This document shows, one piece after another, positions 7,798 through 16,268 of a stretch of DNA of 64,000 bases. The notes under the pieces are model-generated. The model was not told the origin of the DNA, did no database searches, and saw only the letters and a list, made by a program, of their open reading frames with translations. The DNA comes from Gaiellaceae bacterium (GTDB lineage Bacteria > Actinomycetota > Thermoleophilia > Gaiellales > Gaiellaceae): positions 1,302,001-1,366,000 of the forward strand of contig BPGK01000001.1 of the NCBI GenBank assembly GCA_026002995.1, given 5' to 3'. Position 1 is the stretch's first letter. Every line of letters starts with the position of its first letter. The translations under genes and the position numbers were made by a program.

Positions 7798-10700
7798 GTG
7801 CGCCGGCTCGCTCTCCTCGTCCCGCTGCTCGCCTCGGTGACGCTCTCCGGAGCCGCGGCCGGCTCGCTCGGCCCGACGCCGCAGAGCGTCGTCGAGCGCG
7901 CGGAGCGGACGGTGCGCGAAGGTGGCGTCTCGCTCGCGCCGCGCTCCGCGAGCGGCTCTCGCGTCCGTGTCATCGTCACGCTCGACGACCCTCCGCTCGC
8001 CGCGGCGGCGAGCGCGCGCAGCATCGGCCCGCTCGGCCCGAACCGGCGTCTCAGCCTCGCCACGCCGTTCGCCCGCTCGTACCTCGCCGGCCTCCAGGCC
8101 GCGCAGGCGCGCGCCATCGCTCGCGTCGAGGCCGCGATCCCCGAGGCCATCGTCTCCCGCCGCTACCAGGTGCTCCTGAACGGGTTCGCGGTGAGCGTTC
8201 CCTACGAGGATCTCCCCGAGCTCCTCGAGCTCGAGGTCGTGAACCGCGTCTACCCGAGCCGCCGGTACACGCTGTCGCTCAACCGCGGCCCGTCCGTGAT
8301 CGGCGCGCCGCAGTTCGCCGGCCTGACGGGCGCCACGGGTGCCGGGGTGAAGGTCGCGGTGGTGGACGACGGGGTCGACCACGAGCATCCGTTCCTGCGG
8401 CCGGACGGGCTCTCGTACCCGCCCGGATTCCCGAAAGGCCCCGGCGGCTCGACGACGCCGAAGGTGATCGTCGCTCGTGGCTTCGCGGGGCCAGGCGCGA
8501 ACAGCGCGCCGCTCGACCGCGACCGCTCCTTCCACGGAACGCACGTCGCCGGCGTGATCGCCGGCGTGAAGACGGACGTGCCCGCCGGACGATCCGGGGT
8601 CTGCGTCGAGGCCCAGGGCGGCTGTCACCCGGCCGTCCAGGGGCTGGAAGGCGTCGCTCCGCGCGCATACATCGGGAACTACCGCGTCTTCAACGTGCCG
8701 CTCCCGCTCGGCGGCTGCTGCTCGGCGAACACGCCGGAGATCGTCGCCGCCTTCGAGGCCGCGGTGCGCGACGGAATGGACGTCATCAACTTCTCCGGCG
8801 GCGGCCCGCAGGCCGACCCGCGCACGGACGGGCTCATGGAGGCCGTCGCGAACGTCGTGCGCGCCGGGGTCGTACCCGTCATCTCGGCGGGGAACGATCG
8901 CGACTTCTTCGGGCTCGGCACGGCCGGCTCTCCGGCGACGTCGCCCGACGCGATCAGCGTCGGGTCGGTCGTGAACGCGCACGTGTTCAGCCAGTCGTTC
9001 ACCGTGTCGTCGCCGGCGGGCATCCCGCGCGTCGCCTTCGTGCCGAGCGACCCGATCCCGCCGGCCTGGCTCAGCGCCGACCAGCGGCTCGTCGATGTCG
9101 GCTCGATCGGCGGCGCGAGCCGGCTCCTCTGCGGGGAGGGGCCGGCGCTGCCCGCGGGCTCGCTTCGCGGTGCGATCGCGCTCGTCAGTCGTGGAGGCTG
9201 TCCGTACGAGGCGAAGGCGCAGCGCGCGCGCCAGGCCGGGGCGATCGGCATGGTGATCGCGGAGAACCGACCGGGCGACCCGACGTTCTCCATCTTCCGC
9301 ACCCTCCCCGGGGGCACGATCTCCGAAGGCGACGGCGCCCGCCTGCGGGCAGCGATGGCGGCGACCGGCGGCGCTGCGACCGTCCGCTTCACCCGGCAGG
9401 TGCTCGAGGTGCCCACGAGCTGGCGCGCGGTGCCCTCGAGCTTCTCGGCGGCCGGCCTGACCCCGTTCGGGCACGCGTTGAAGCCGGACGTGATGGCTCC
9501 GGGCTCGCAGATCCTCTCCTCGGTCTTGCCGGAGTTCGCGGGAGACGAGTACGCAGTCCTCGACGGGACGAGCTTCTCGGCGCCACACGTCGCCGGCGCC
9601 GTGGCGCTGCTGCTCGAGCGCCACCCGTCCTGGTCGCCGAAGCAGGTGAAGTCGGCGCTCATGTCCACCGCCGGCCCCGCGTACGACGACTCGAGCCAGA
9701 CGCGCGAGGCCTCGGTGCTCGTCCAGGGCGCCGGGCTCGTGCGTGTCGCCGCGGCCGACCGTCCGCTCGTCTTCACCGATCCGCAGTCGCTCTCCTTCGG
9801 GTACCTGAGTGCGCTCCAAGGGGCGACGAGCAAGGCGATTCCCGTCACCGTCGCGGACGCCGGAGACGGGGCGGGGACGTGGACGGTCGAGGTGCAGGCG
9901 CAGGCGGCGTCGGCCGGGGCGAGCGTCGAGGCGGCGCCTGTAGTCGTCCCGCCCGGCGGGAGCGCGACCGTCCAGGTGGTCGCGCGCGCAGCCGCCGGCG
10001 CGGCGGCAGGCGACAACTTCGGGTTCCTCGTCCTGCGTCGAGGCGCGGACGTGCGCAGGATCCCGTACGCGTTCTCGGTCACTCGCTCGGGCCTCGTGGG
10101 AGCGAGCTCGACGCCGCTGCGCGCGACCCAGTCGGGTGACACCCGCTCCGGGGAGGATCGCGCCAGGGTGTACCGCTGGCCGACGTCGCCCTTCGCCGTC
10201 CTCGGCGTCTTCGGGGTCGACCCCTCCGTCTCGGACGACGGCCGCGAGAAGGTCTACCACCTCGACCTCGCTCGCCAGGCGGTGAACGCCGGCGTCGTCG
10301 TGACGCGACCGGCGACGCGCCTCGGCGCCTCCCTCACCTCGCTCTTCAGCTCGAACGCGCCCATCCACCCCTGGTTCCTCGGCGCGCTGGACGAGAACTA
10401 CGTGCTCGGGTACGCCGGCATCCCGGTGAACGTCAACTCCCAGATGCCGGACTTCCTCTACTCGATCGGCGCGTCCGGAGGCGTCTTCCTGCCCCCGGGG
10501 CGCTACTACGTCGCGGTCGACTCGGGCCGGGATCCGTTCAGCGGCCGCTCCTTGGCGGCGAGGTACACCCTGCGCTCGTGGGTGAACGATGTTCGGCCGC
10601 CACGAGTCGAGCTCCTCACGCGCACGGTCTCGTCCGGGAGACCGACGATCGCGGCCCGGATCACCGACGCCAAGTCGGGCGTCGACCCGCACTCGCTCCA

Positions 10701-11208
10701 GCTCTTCTTCGGCCGGGAGCTCGGCCAGTCGGTAGGCGCGACGACGTTCGATCCGACGAGCGGCATCGCGACCTTCTCCATACCCCGCGAGGCGCGCGCG
10801 CTCGAGCCGGGCCCGCAGTTCATGCGAATCGTCGCCTCGGACTGGCAGGAGGCGAAGAACATCGATACGGAGAGCACGAGCCCGATGCCCAACACGCGCT
10901 TTCTGGGCATCAGGGTGCAGGCCGTCAACCGACCCGCGGTCACCTGGCTCGCGCCGAGAGCGAACGCCTGCGTGGCGGCCCGGCAGAAGCTCCAGGTGGT
11001 CGCCACCTCGAGCGCGGTCGTCTCCTCGGTCGGGTTCTTCGACGGGAACCGCCAGATCGGCCGTGTGCGCCGGAACGTCGCGGGCGTGTACGAGCTCGTG
11101 TGGCGCACCGCCTCGGCGAAGAAGGGGCCGCACGTGCTGCGCGCCGTCGCTTCCGACGTTCGCGGACGGGAGTCCGAGGCCTCGCTCGCCGTCCGCGTCT
11201 GCCGGTGA
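7798..11208 (+). CDS. Secreted subtilisin-family (S8) serine protease with PA insertion
   Basis: The 1136-residue protein starts at a GTG, giving MRRLALLVPLLASV as signal peptide. An inhibitor-I9-like propeptide follows (about residues 60-160). The catalytic triad is complete: Asp190 in AVVDDG, His249 in GTHVAGV, Ser592 in GTSFSAPHVAG. A protease-associated (PA) domain is inserted at roughly residues 395-540, with cysteines in L-L-C-G-E-G and R-G-G-C-P-Y. About 500 further residues after the catalytic domain form beta-rich Fn3/Ig-like modules, the last containing N-A-C-V-A-A and V-R-V-C-R. The layout matches large extracellular subtilases that digest protein polymers. It forms a run with the upstream secreted protein and the downstream S66 peptidase. 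Confidence 0.93.
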   Translation: MRRLALLVPLLASVTLSGAAAGSLGPTPQSVVERAERTVREGGVSLAPRSASGSRVRVIVTLDDPPLAAAASARSIGPLGPNRRLSLATPFARSYLAGLQAAQARAIARVEAAIPEAIVSRRYQVLLNGFAVSVPYEDLPELLELEVVNRVYPSRRYTLSLNRGPSVIGAPQFAGLTGATGAGVKVAVVDDGVDHEHPFLRPDGLSYPPGFPKGPGGSTTPKVIVARGFAGPGANSAPLDRDRSFHGTHVAGVIAGVKTDVPAGRSGVCVEAQGGCHPAVQGLEGVAPRAYIGNYRVFNVPLPLGGCCSANTPEIVAAFEAAVRDGMDVINFSGGGPQADPRTDGLMEAVANVVRAGVVPVISAGNDRDFFGLGTAGSPATSPDAISVGSVVNAHVFSQSFTVSSPAGIPRVAFVPSDPIPPAWLSADQRLVDVGSIGGASRLLCGEGPALPAGSLRGAIALVSRGGCPYEAKAQRARQAGAIGMVIAENRPGDPTFSIFRTLPGGTISEGDGARLRAAMAATGGAATVRFTRQVLEVPTSWRAVPSSFSAAGLTPFGHALKPDVMAPGSQILSSVLPEFAGDEYAVLDGTSFSAPHVAGAVALLLERHPSWSPKQVKSALMSTAGPAYDDSSQTREASVLVQGAGLVRVAAADRPLVFTDPQSLSFGYLSALQGATSKAIPVTVADAGDGAGTWTVEVQAQAASAGASVEAAPVVVPPGGSATVQVVARAAAGAAAGDNFGFLVLRRGADVRRIPYAFSVTRSGLVGASSTPLRATQSGDTRSGEDRARVYRWPTSPFAVLGVFGVDPSVSDDGREKVYHLDLARQAVNAGVVVTRPATRLGASLTSLFSSNAPIHPWFLGALDENYVLGYAGIPVNVNSQMPDFLYSIGASGGVFLPPGRYYVAVDSGRDPFSGRSLAARYTLRSWVNDVRPPRVELLTRTVSSGRPTIAARITDAKSGVDPHSLQLFFGRELGQSVGATTFDPTSGIATFSIPREARALEPGPQFMRIVASDWQEAKNIDTESTSPMPNTRFLGIRVQAVNRPAVTWLAPRANACVAARQKLQVVATSSAVVSSVGFFDGNRQIGRVRRNVAGVYELVWRTASAKKGPHVLRAVASDVRGRESEASLAVRVCR

Positions 11209-11212
11209 GAAC

Positions 11213-12184
11213 GTGATCCGCGCGACTCGCTTCGGACGGCCGTTGCCCGAGGGCGGGACGATCGGCGTCGTCGCCCCGGCCAGCCCCTACGACAGCCGCT
11301 CGGAAGTCCTCCGCGGGGTGGACTGGTGGGAGTCGCGCGGCTACCGCGTAAAGCTCGCCGAGGGGATCTGGGAGCGCGACGACTACGTCGCCGGCGACCC
11401 GCGCCGTCGCGCGGACGACCTCAATGCGCTCTTCGCCGATCCGGAGGTCGACGTCGTCCAGGCGCTTCAAGGCGGCTTCGGCTCCGCGCAGGTGATCCCC
11501 TTCGTCGACTTCGACCTCGTCGCCGAGAACCCGAAGCCGCTCGTCGGCTTCTCGGACGTCACGGCGCTGCACGTCGCGCTCCTGCAACGGGTGGGCCTGG
11601 GGACGATCTACGGGAACGGGTTGATCGGCGTCGGGAGCACCGAGGTGTCGTCCTTCTCCAAGGAGCGACTGCTCGAGGTGCTGCGCACGGGAGGCGTCGG
11701 TCCCGTTCCCGCGAACCCGGACGATCCGTGGGTGCGCGTCATCCGGGGCGGAACGGTGAGGGCCCCCCTCGTCGGCGGTTGCCTGTGGCTCCTCATGCAG
11801 ACGATAGGGACGCCGTGGGAGGTCGACCTCGAGGGCGCGATCCTCTTCTTCGAGGACACGCACGCCCCGCCGTACTACATCGACGGGCACCTCCTCCAGC
11901 TCCAACAGGCGGGCAAGCTGGACGGGGTCGTCGGCGTCGTCGTGGGGGAGATGCACCGCTGCGACTGGGGAGACCTCCGCCCCGTCTCCGACTGGGCTCG
12001 TTCCCGCTCGCTCGAGGACGTCCTCGAGGAGCGGCTCGAGCCGCTCGGCGTGCCCGTCATCTACGGCCTCCCGCTCGGCCACGGGAAGCACCTGGCGGCG
12101 CTCCCGCTCGGCGTCGAGTGCACGCTCGACGCCGACGCGCGGACGCTCACGGTCGAGGAGCCCGTCCTCCGCTCGGTCGCGTAG
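11213..12184 (+). CDS. LD-carboxypeptidase, peptidase family S66
   Basis: The 323-residue cytosolic protein begins GGTIGVVAPASP after a short lead, the standard S66 N terminus. The nucleophile Ser114 lies in VGFSDVTAL, Glu214 in LFFEDTHAPP and His290 in LPLGHGKH, giving the Ser-Glu-His triad of LdcA/MccF enzymes. Family members cleave the L,D bond of murein tetrapeptides during cell-wall recycling, or hydrolyse peptide-nucleotide antibiotics (MccF). The sequence alone does not separate these roles. The GTG start lies 4 nt after the subtilase stop, so the two are co-transcribed. Its 3' end overlaps the convergent YihY gene by 38 bp. Confidence 0.9.
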   Translation: MIRATRFGRPLPEGGTIGVVAPASPYDSRSEVLRGVDWWESRGYRVKLAEGIWERDDYVAGDPRRRADDLNALFADPEVDVVQALQGGFGSAQVIPFVDFDLVAENPKPLVGFSDVTALHVALLQRVGLGTIYGNGLIGVGSTEVSSFSKERLLEVLRTGGVGPVPANPDDPWVRVIRGGTVRAPLVGGCLWLLMQTIGTPWEVDLEGAILFFEDTHAPPYYIDGHLLQLQQAGKLDGVVGVVVGEMHRCDWGDLRPVSDWARSRSLEDVLEERLEPLGVPVIYGLPLGHGKHLAALPLGVECTLDADARTLTVEEPVLRSVA

Positions 12185-13160
12185 CAGGCTCGTCGTCGTG
12201 CACGAACAGGCCGCGGACGAGCGCGCCGACGCGCTCGCGCAGAGGCGGCCCGGGCTCGTCGTCCGGCGGCAGCGACCACGCGTGCGCGAACTCCGCGCCG
12301 AAGAGGAGGAGGAGGGCGACGACGTACACGAAGAAGAGGAAGGTCATCACGCCCGCGAGCGACCCGTAGATGAGGTTGTAGCGGGAGAAGTCGCCGAAGA
12401 CGAACGCGAGGACCTTCGTCGCGCCCCAGATCGAGAGGGCGGTGACGGTCGCGCCGGCAAGCGCGTCGCGCGGTCGGATCCGGCGGGCGGGAACGAAGCG
12501 GTAGAGGAGGAGCGCGGTAAGGCCAATGAGCACGATCTGCACGCCGTCTCGGAGCAGCCACCCCGTGTCGACCCCGAGCCTCTGCGAGAGTCGATCGAGG
12601 GCGCTGCTCAGGAACGCCCCTGCGGCGGAGAGGCTGACAACGAGGAGGACGAGCGTGCCCGCGGCGAAGACGGCCACGAAGTCGACGAGCTTCGCGTGCA
12701 CGGGCGGGCGGCCTCGCTCGACCTTCAGCGCCGCCTCGAGGCCGAGTCGGAGTGAGGCCATCATCCCGGAGGCTCCCCAGAGCAGCGCGATAAGCGAGAC
12801 GAGCCCGATCGCCGAGAGCGGTGTCGCGATGCCCTCGATCGACCGCTCGACTTCGGCCCGTCCCTCCTCCGAGACGGGGAGGATGTCGACGAGGAACTCG
12901 ACCACTCTGCGACGCAGCTCGTCGTCCTGGAGGACGAGGCCGAAGATCGAGACGAGGAGGATCGTGAGCGGGAAGAGGGAGAAGAGGACGCGGTAGGCGA
13001 TCGCGGCCGCGAACTGCGCGCAGCGGTCGGCGAAGAGATCCTCGACGGCACGCGGGAAGGCGCGTGCGACGCCGGCGACGAGGCCCGCCACCCACCTCGC
13101 GGGGCCACGGACGACGCGGGTGCGCTCGTTCCCGGACTCCGGGAGATCGGCGTCGCTCAT
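12147..13160 (-). CDS. YihY/UPF0761 family inner-membrane protein
   Basis: The 337-residue protein belongs to the YihY/virulence factor BrkB family, historically mis-named ribonuclease BN. After a cytosolic lead, CAQFAAAIAYRVLFSLFPL carries the signature A-x-A-x-x-x-x-x-F-S-x-x-P. About six hydrophobic segments follow, including LVSLIALLWGASGMMASLRLG and YNLIYGSLAGVMTFLFFVY, both typical of the family. A charged cytosolic tail ends in R-A-P-R-P. Its role is unproven; transport or envelope functions have been proposed. The ATG at 13160 is 8 nt downstream of a TAGACT box, indicating a leaderless transcript. The last 38 bp overlap the S66 peptidase gene on the opposite strand. Confidence 0.9.
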   Translation of the reverse strand: MSDADLPESGNERTRVVRGPARWVAGLVAGVARAFPRAVEDLFADRCAQFAAAIAYRVLFSLFPLTILLVSIFGLVLQDDELRRRVVEFLVDILPVSEEGRAEVERSIEGIATPLSAIGLVSLIALLWGASGMMASLRLGLEAALKVERGRPPVHAKLVDFVAVFAAGTLVLLVVSLSAAGAFLSSALDRLSQRLGVDTGWLLRDGVQIVLIGLTALLLYRFVPARRIRPRDALAGATVTALSIWGATKVLAFVFGDFSRYNLIYGSLAGVMTFLFFVYVVALLLLFGAEFAHAWSLPPDDEPGPPLRERVGALVRGLFVHDDEPATRPSGGRAPRP

Positions 13161-13168
13161 CGCAGCGG

Positions 13169-13174
13169 AGTCTA
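13169..13174 (-). promoter_or_regulatory. -10 box, leaderless promoter of YihY gene
   Basis: Read on the minus strand the box is TAGACT, 8 nt before the ATG at 13160. No Shine-Dalgarno sequence is present. Confidence 0.5.
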
Positions 13175-13226
13175 CGGAGCGGGCCTGCCGCGGTAGCAGG
13201 CGCTTCCGCGGGCAGAATGCCGCGCG

Positions 13227-14156
13227 ATGAGCAGCGCGCCGTCCGGAAACGCCGCAGCCCGCGTCGTCGCCGCCCCGGCGTTCACGGGACTCGTCGCCGG
13301 GGTGATCGTGGTGAACGCGGTCGTCCTCGGGTTGCAGACCTACGCGTCGCTCGAGGCTCGCTGGGGAGACGAGCTCGCGCTCGTCAACGCGCTCTGTCTC
13401 GGGGTCTTCGTGGTCGAGCTGGGAGTCCGCATCGCGGCGTACTGGCCTCGGCTCCCTGCCTTCTTCCGGGACGGGTGGAACGTCTTCGACCTCGTGGTGA
13501 TCGTCGCGGCGTTCGTACCAGGGGTTCGCGAGAACGCGACCCTCCTCCGACTCGCGCGGCTGCTCAGGATCGTGCGCCTGGTGCGGCTGCTCCCCGACGT
13601 CCGCGTCCTCCTCCTCGGCGTCTGGCGGAGTATTCCGCCGCTCGCATCGATCGCGGCGGTGACGCTCCTCGTCCTCTTCGTCTACGGCATGGTCGGGTGG
13701 ATCTTCTTCGCCGACGCGCTCCCCCAGCACTGGGGAAACGTCGGCCGCGCGATGCTGACGCTCTTCGTCATGTTGACCCTCGAGAACTTCCCGGCCTACA
13801 TGGAGGAGGCGATGGAGGTCGAGCCCTGGGCGTGGATCTACTTCGTCAGCTTCGTGCTCGTCGCCGCGTTCATCGTGCTGAACGTCCTCATCGGAATCGT
13901 CCTCAACTCGATGGAGGAGGCGCGGGAGCTCGAGCGGCGGCGGGCGATCCGAGAGGCGCACGGCTCGAGGTCGTCGCCGATCGTCGATCCCGAGGCGCGC
14001 GCGCATGTCGTGCAGCGCATCGAGATCCTGCGGCGGGCGCTCGAGGATCTCGAGCTCCAGCTCGCGGTCGGATCCGAAGCGAGTCGTCGGGCGTTCGCGC
14101 AGGAGGCGAATGGCGATTCGGCGGAGCCAGCGCTCCAGACCGAGCCGGGAAGGTAG
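13227..14156 (+). CDS. One-domain voltage-gated cation channel (bacterial Nav/Cav superfamily)
   Basis: The 309-residue protein has the six-segment ion-transport fold. S1-S3 lie at about residues 18-100. S4 spans about 104-124 with arginines at 108, 111, 114, 117 and 120, the every-third-residue gating pattern. S5 runs from about 140. A pore helix and filter at 178-190 read T184-L-E-N-F-P189, and S6 is at about 202-228. A charged C-terminal helix (230-285) probably forms a tetrameric coiled coil as in NaChBac relatives. Aligned by eye with well-studied channels carrying TLESW-type filters, the Glu186 ring is kept but the next two residues are Asn-Phe instead of Ser-Trp. Ion selectivity is therefore open. 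A weak CAGAAT box lies 8 nt before the start. Confidence 0.87.
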   Translation: MSSAPSGNAAARVVAAPAFTGLVAGVIVVNAVVLGLQTYASLEARWGDELALVNALCLGVFVVELGVRIAAYWPRLPAFFRDGWNVFDLVVIVAAFVPGVRENATLLRLARLLRIVRLVRLLPDVRVLLLGVWRSIPPLASIAAVTLLVLFVYGMVGWIFFADALPQHWGNVGRAMLTLFVMLTLENFPAYMEEAMEVEPWAWIYFVSFVLVAAFIVLNVLIGIVLNSMEEARELERRRAIREAHGSRSSPIVDPEARAHVVQRIEILRRALEDLELQLAVGSEASRRAFAQEANGDSAEPALQTEPGR

Positions 14157-14181
14157 CTCGGGCCGCGCTGGCGGCGACCTC

Positions 14182-14187
14182 TATCCT
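14182..14187 (+). promoter_or_regulatory. -10 box, leaderless promoter of thrS
   Basis: TATCCT is followed by 8 nt and the thrS ATG at 14196, with no Shine-Dalgarno sequence. Confidence 0.5.
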
Positions 14188-14195
14188 CCGCCGTC

Positions 14196-16106
14196 ATGAA
14201 GGTGCTCCTCCCCGACGACTCCGAGCTCGAGCTGCCCGAGGGCGCGACGGGGCTCGACGCGGCGCGGGCGATCGGCCCGAGGCTCGCCGAGCAGGCCGTG
14301 CTCGTCCTCGCGAACGGGGAGCGCCGAGATCTCCGCCTGCCTCTCCACGACGGGGAGCGGATCCGGATCCTGACGACGCGCGACGCCTCCGACGAGGATG
14401 CGCTGTACGTCTTGCGCCACTCGGCGGCCCACCTGCTCGCCGAGGCAGTCATGCGTCTCTACCCGGGCGTGAAGATCGCCATCGGCCCCCCGATCGCGGA
14501 CGGCTTCTACTACGACTTCGAGTTCCCCGAGCCGATCGGCGAGGGCGACCTCGCGCGCATCGAGGAGGAGCTGCGCCGCGAGATCGCGGAGGGGCGGACG
14601 TGGGCTCGGGAGGAGGTCTCGCGCGAAGAGGCGCTCGAGCGGTTCCGAGCGGAGGGCCAGCCGTACAAGGTCGAGCTCGCGGAGGAGGCGGAGGGGCCTA
14701 TCACCCTGTACACGCAGGGAGACTTCACCGACCTCTGCCGGGGGCCGCACCTCCAGGACACCTCGCCGATCGGTGCCGTGAAGCTGACCGGTCTCGCCGG
14801 CGCGTACTGGCGCGGCGACGAGCGCAACCGGCAGCTCACCCGCATCTACGGCACAGCGTTCTTCTCTCAGGACGACCTCGACGCGCACCTCGAGCGGCTC
14901 GAGCAGGCGCGCGCTCGGGATCACCGGAGGCTCGGCGCGCAGCTCGACCTCTTCCACCTCTCGGAGCACTCACCGGGCTCGCCGTTCTGGCACCCCAAGG
15001 GGATGATCCTCTTCAACGAGCTCGAGGCGATCCGCCGGCGCGAGAACCGCCGCCGCGGCTACCTCGAGGTGAAGACGCCGCTCATCTACGACAAGGCGCT
15101 GTGGGTGACCTCGGGCCACTGGGAGAAGTTCCGGGAGAACATGTTTCTCATCCCGGGAGACAGCGAGGACCAGACGTACGGCATCAAGCCGATGAACTGC
15201 CCGGGGCACATGCTGCTCTACGCCTCGCAGCTCCGAAGCTACCGTGACCTTCCGATCCGCTATGCGGAGGCGGCGCCGCTCCATCGCAACGAGCTCGCCG
15301 GGACGCTGCACGGCCTCACGCGCGTCCGGTACGTGACCCAGGACGACGCCCACATCTTCTGCGCCGAGGAGCAGGTGCCGGGCGAGATCGATGGCGTGAT
15401 CGCGTACGCGAGCTACCTGTACGGGCTGTTCGGGATGGAGCCGCATGCGGAGCTCTCGACGAGACCCGAGAGCCGGCTCGGCACCGATGAGCAGTGGGAT
15501 CGCGCGGAGGCTGCTCTCGAGGACGCGTTGCGGGCGCATGGGATGGAGTACGTCGTCTCGCCGGGCGAGGGGACGTTCTACGGGCCGAAGATCGACCTGC
15601 ACATGACCGATGTGCTCGGGCGCAGCTGGCAGATGGGGACGATCCAGTACGACATGCAGATGCCGGCCCGGTTCGGTCTGACCTACATGGGCGCCGACAA
15701 CACCGAGCACATGCCGATCGTGATCCACCGTGCGCTCTTCGGCTCCTTCGAGCGCTTCATCGGCATCCTCATCGAGCACTACGCGGGGGCGTTCCCGTTC
15801 TGGCTCTCCCCTGTGCAGGCGCGGGTCCTTCCGGTCGGGGAGGCGCATCGCGTCGCCGCCTCCTCGCTCCGCGAGCGTCTCGTCGCGGAGGGGTTCCGTG
15901 TGGACGTGGACGAGCGCGACGAGACGCTCGGCAAGCGCATCCGCGATGCGGAGCTCGAGAAGATCCCCTTCGTCGTCGTCTACGGCGACCGGGAGTCCGA
16001 CGATGCGCTCGCCGTGCGCGAGCGCGGGGGCGGACAGGCGTCGTGGTCTCTCGACACGCTCCTGACGCGCTTCCGTGAGCTCGCTGCCGAATCCGACCCG
16101 CGCTAG
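14196..16106 (+). CDS. thrS: Threonine-tRNA ligase
   Basis: This is a full-length 636-residue threonyl-tRNA synthetase, which attaches threonine to tRNA-Thr. An N-terminal TGS domain (residues 1-60) precedes the editing domain with HSAAHLLAEAV and GPPIADGFYYD, the fold that hydrolyses mischarged Ser-tRNA. The class II core has the zinc-site segment MNCPGHM, the motif 2 region IRYAEAAPLHRNE, and a C-terminal catalytic and anticodon-binding part (ARFGLTYMGADNTEHMP, then VQARVLPVGEAH). No T-box-like leader is visible; the transcript appears to be leaderless. The infC operon promoter follows 4 nt after the stop codon. Confidence 0.97.
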   Translation: MKVLLPDDSELELPEGATGLDAARAIGPRLAEQAVLVLANGERRDLRLPLHDGERIRILTTRDASDEDALYVLRHSAAHLLAEAVMRLYPGVKIAIGPPIADGFYYDFEFPEPIGEGDLARIEEELRREIAEGRTWAREEVSREEALERFRAEGQPYKVELAEEAEGPITLYTQGDFTDLCRGPHLQDTSPIGAVKLTGLAGAYWRGDERNRQLTRIYGTAFFSQDDLDAHLERLEQARARDHRRLGAQLDLFHLSEHSPGSPFWHPKGMILFNELEAIRRRENRRRGYLEVKTPLIYDKALWVTSGHWEKFRENMFLIPGDSEDQTYGIKPMNCPGHMLLYASQLRSYRDLPIRYAEAAPLHRNELAGTLHGLTRVRYVTQDDAHIFCAEEQVPGEIDGVIAYASYLYGLFGMEPHAELSTRPESRLGTDEQWDRAEAALEDALRAHGMEYVVSPGEGTFYGPKIDLHMTDVLGRSWQMGTIQYDMQMPARFGLTYMGADNTEHMPIVIHRALFGSFERFIGILIEHYAGAFPFWLSPVQARVLPVGEAHRVAASSLRERLVAEGFRVDVDERDETLGKRIRDAELEKIPFVVVYGDRESDDALAVRERGGGQASWSLDTLLTRFRELAAESDPR

Positions 16107-16110
16107 CTGC

Positions 16111-16116
16111 TACGAT
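16111..16116 (+). promoter_or_regulatory. -10 box of the infC-rpmI-rplT operon
   Basis: TACGAT lies directly after the thrS stop codon. It would start a transcript near 16123, giving infC an untranslated leader of about 145 nt. Confidence 0.4.
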
Positions 16117-16122
16117 CCGAGT

Positions 16123-16268
16123 TCTGCAAGCAGGGGCGAACAGCTTCCTCACCTCCCTGGCGTGACCAACGGGGGTTCAACCGAGCCGAGAGCCGGACGG
16201 AGACTGGGGCCGCTGCTTGCAGCGGTTTCGTCGTCTGCAAGGAGGAACGAGAGCTTGGTGAACGCCCT
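16123..16268 (+). promoter_or_regulatory. infC leader with hairpin and possible 5-codon leader ORF
   Basis: The leader of the IF3-L35-L20 operon contains a 6-bp hairpin CCGCTG-CTTG-CAGCGG (16210-16225) followed by TTTCGTCGTCT. A strong Shine-Dalgarno AAGGAGGAA follows at 16239-16247. The first start codons at usual spacing are TTG 16255 and GTG 16258. They read only TTG-GTG-AAC-GCC-CTT-TGA, and the TGA overlaps the TTG start of infC at 16269. IF3-L20 operons are autoregulated in many bacteria. This arrangement could let ribosomes terminate and restart on infC. I do not recognise a known Rfam-type leader. Confidence 0.4.

Noticed and set aside
16107-16268. Known L20-type ribosomal-protein leader in front of infC
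   Set aside because: I could not align the conserved L20-binding pseudoknot elements. Only a simple hairpin and the mini-ORF are supported.
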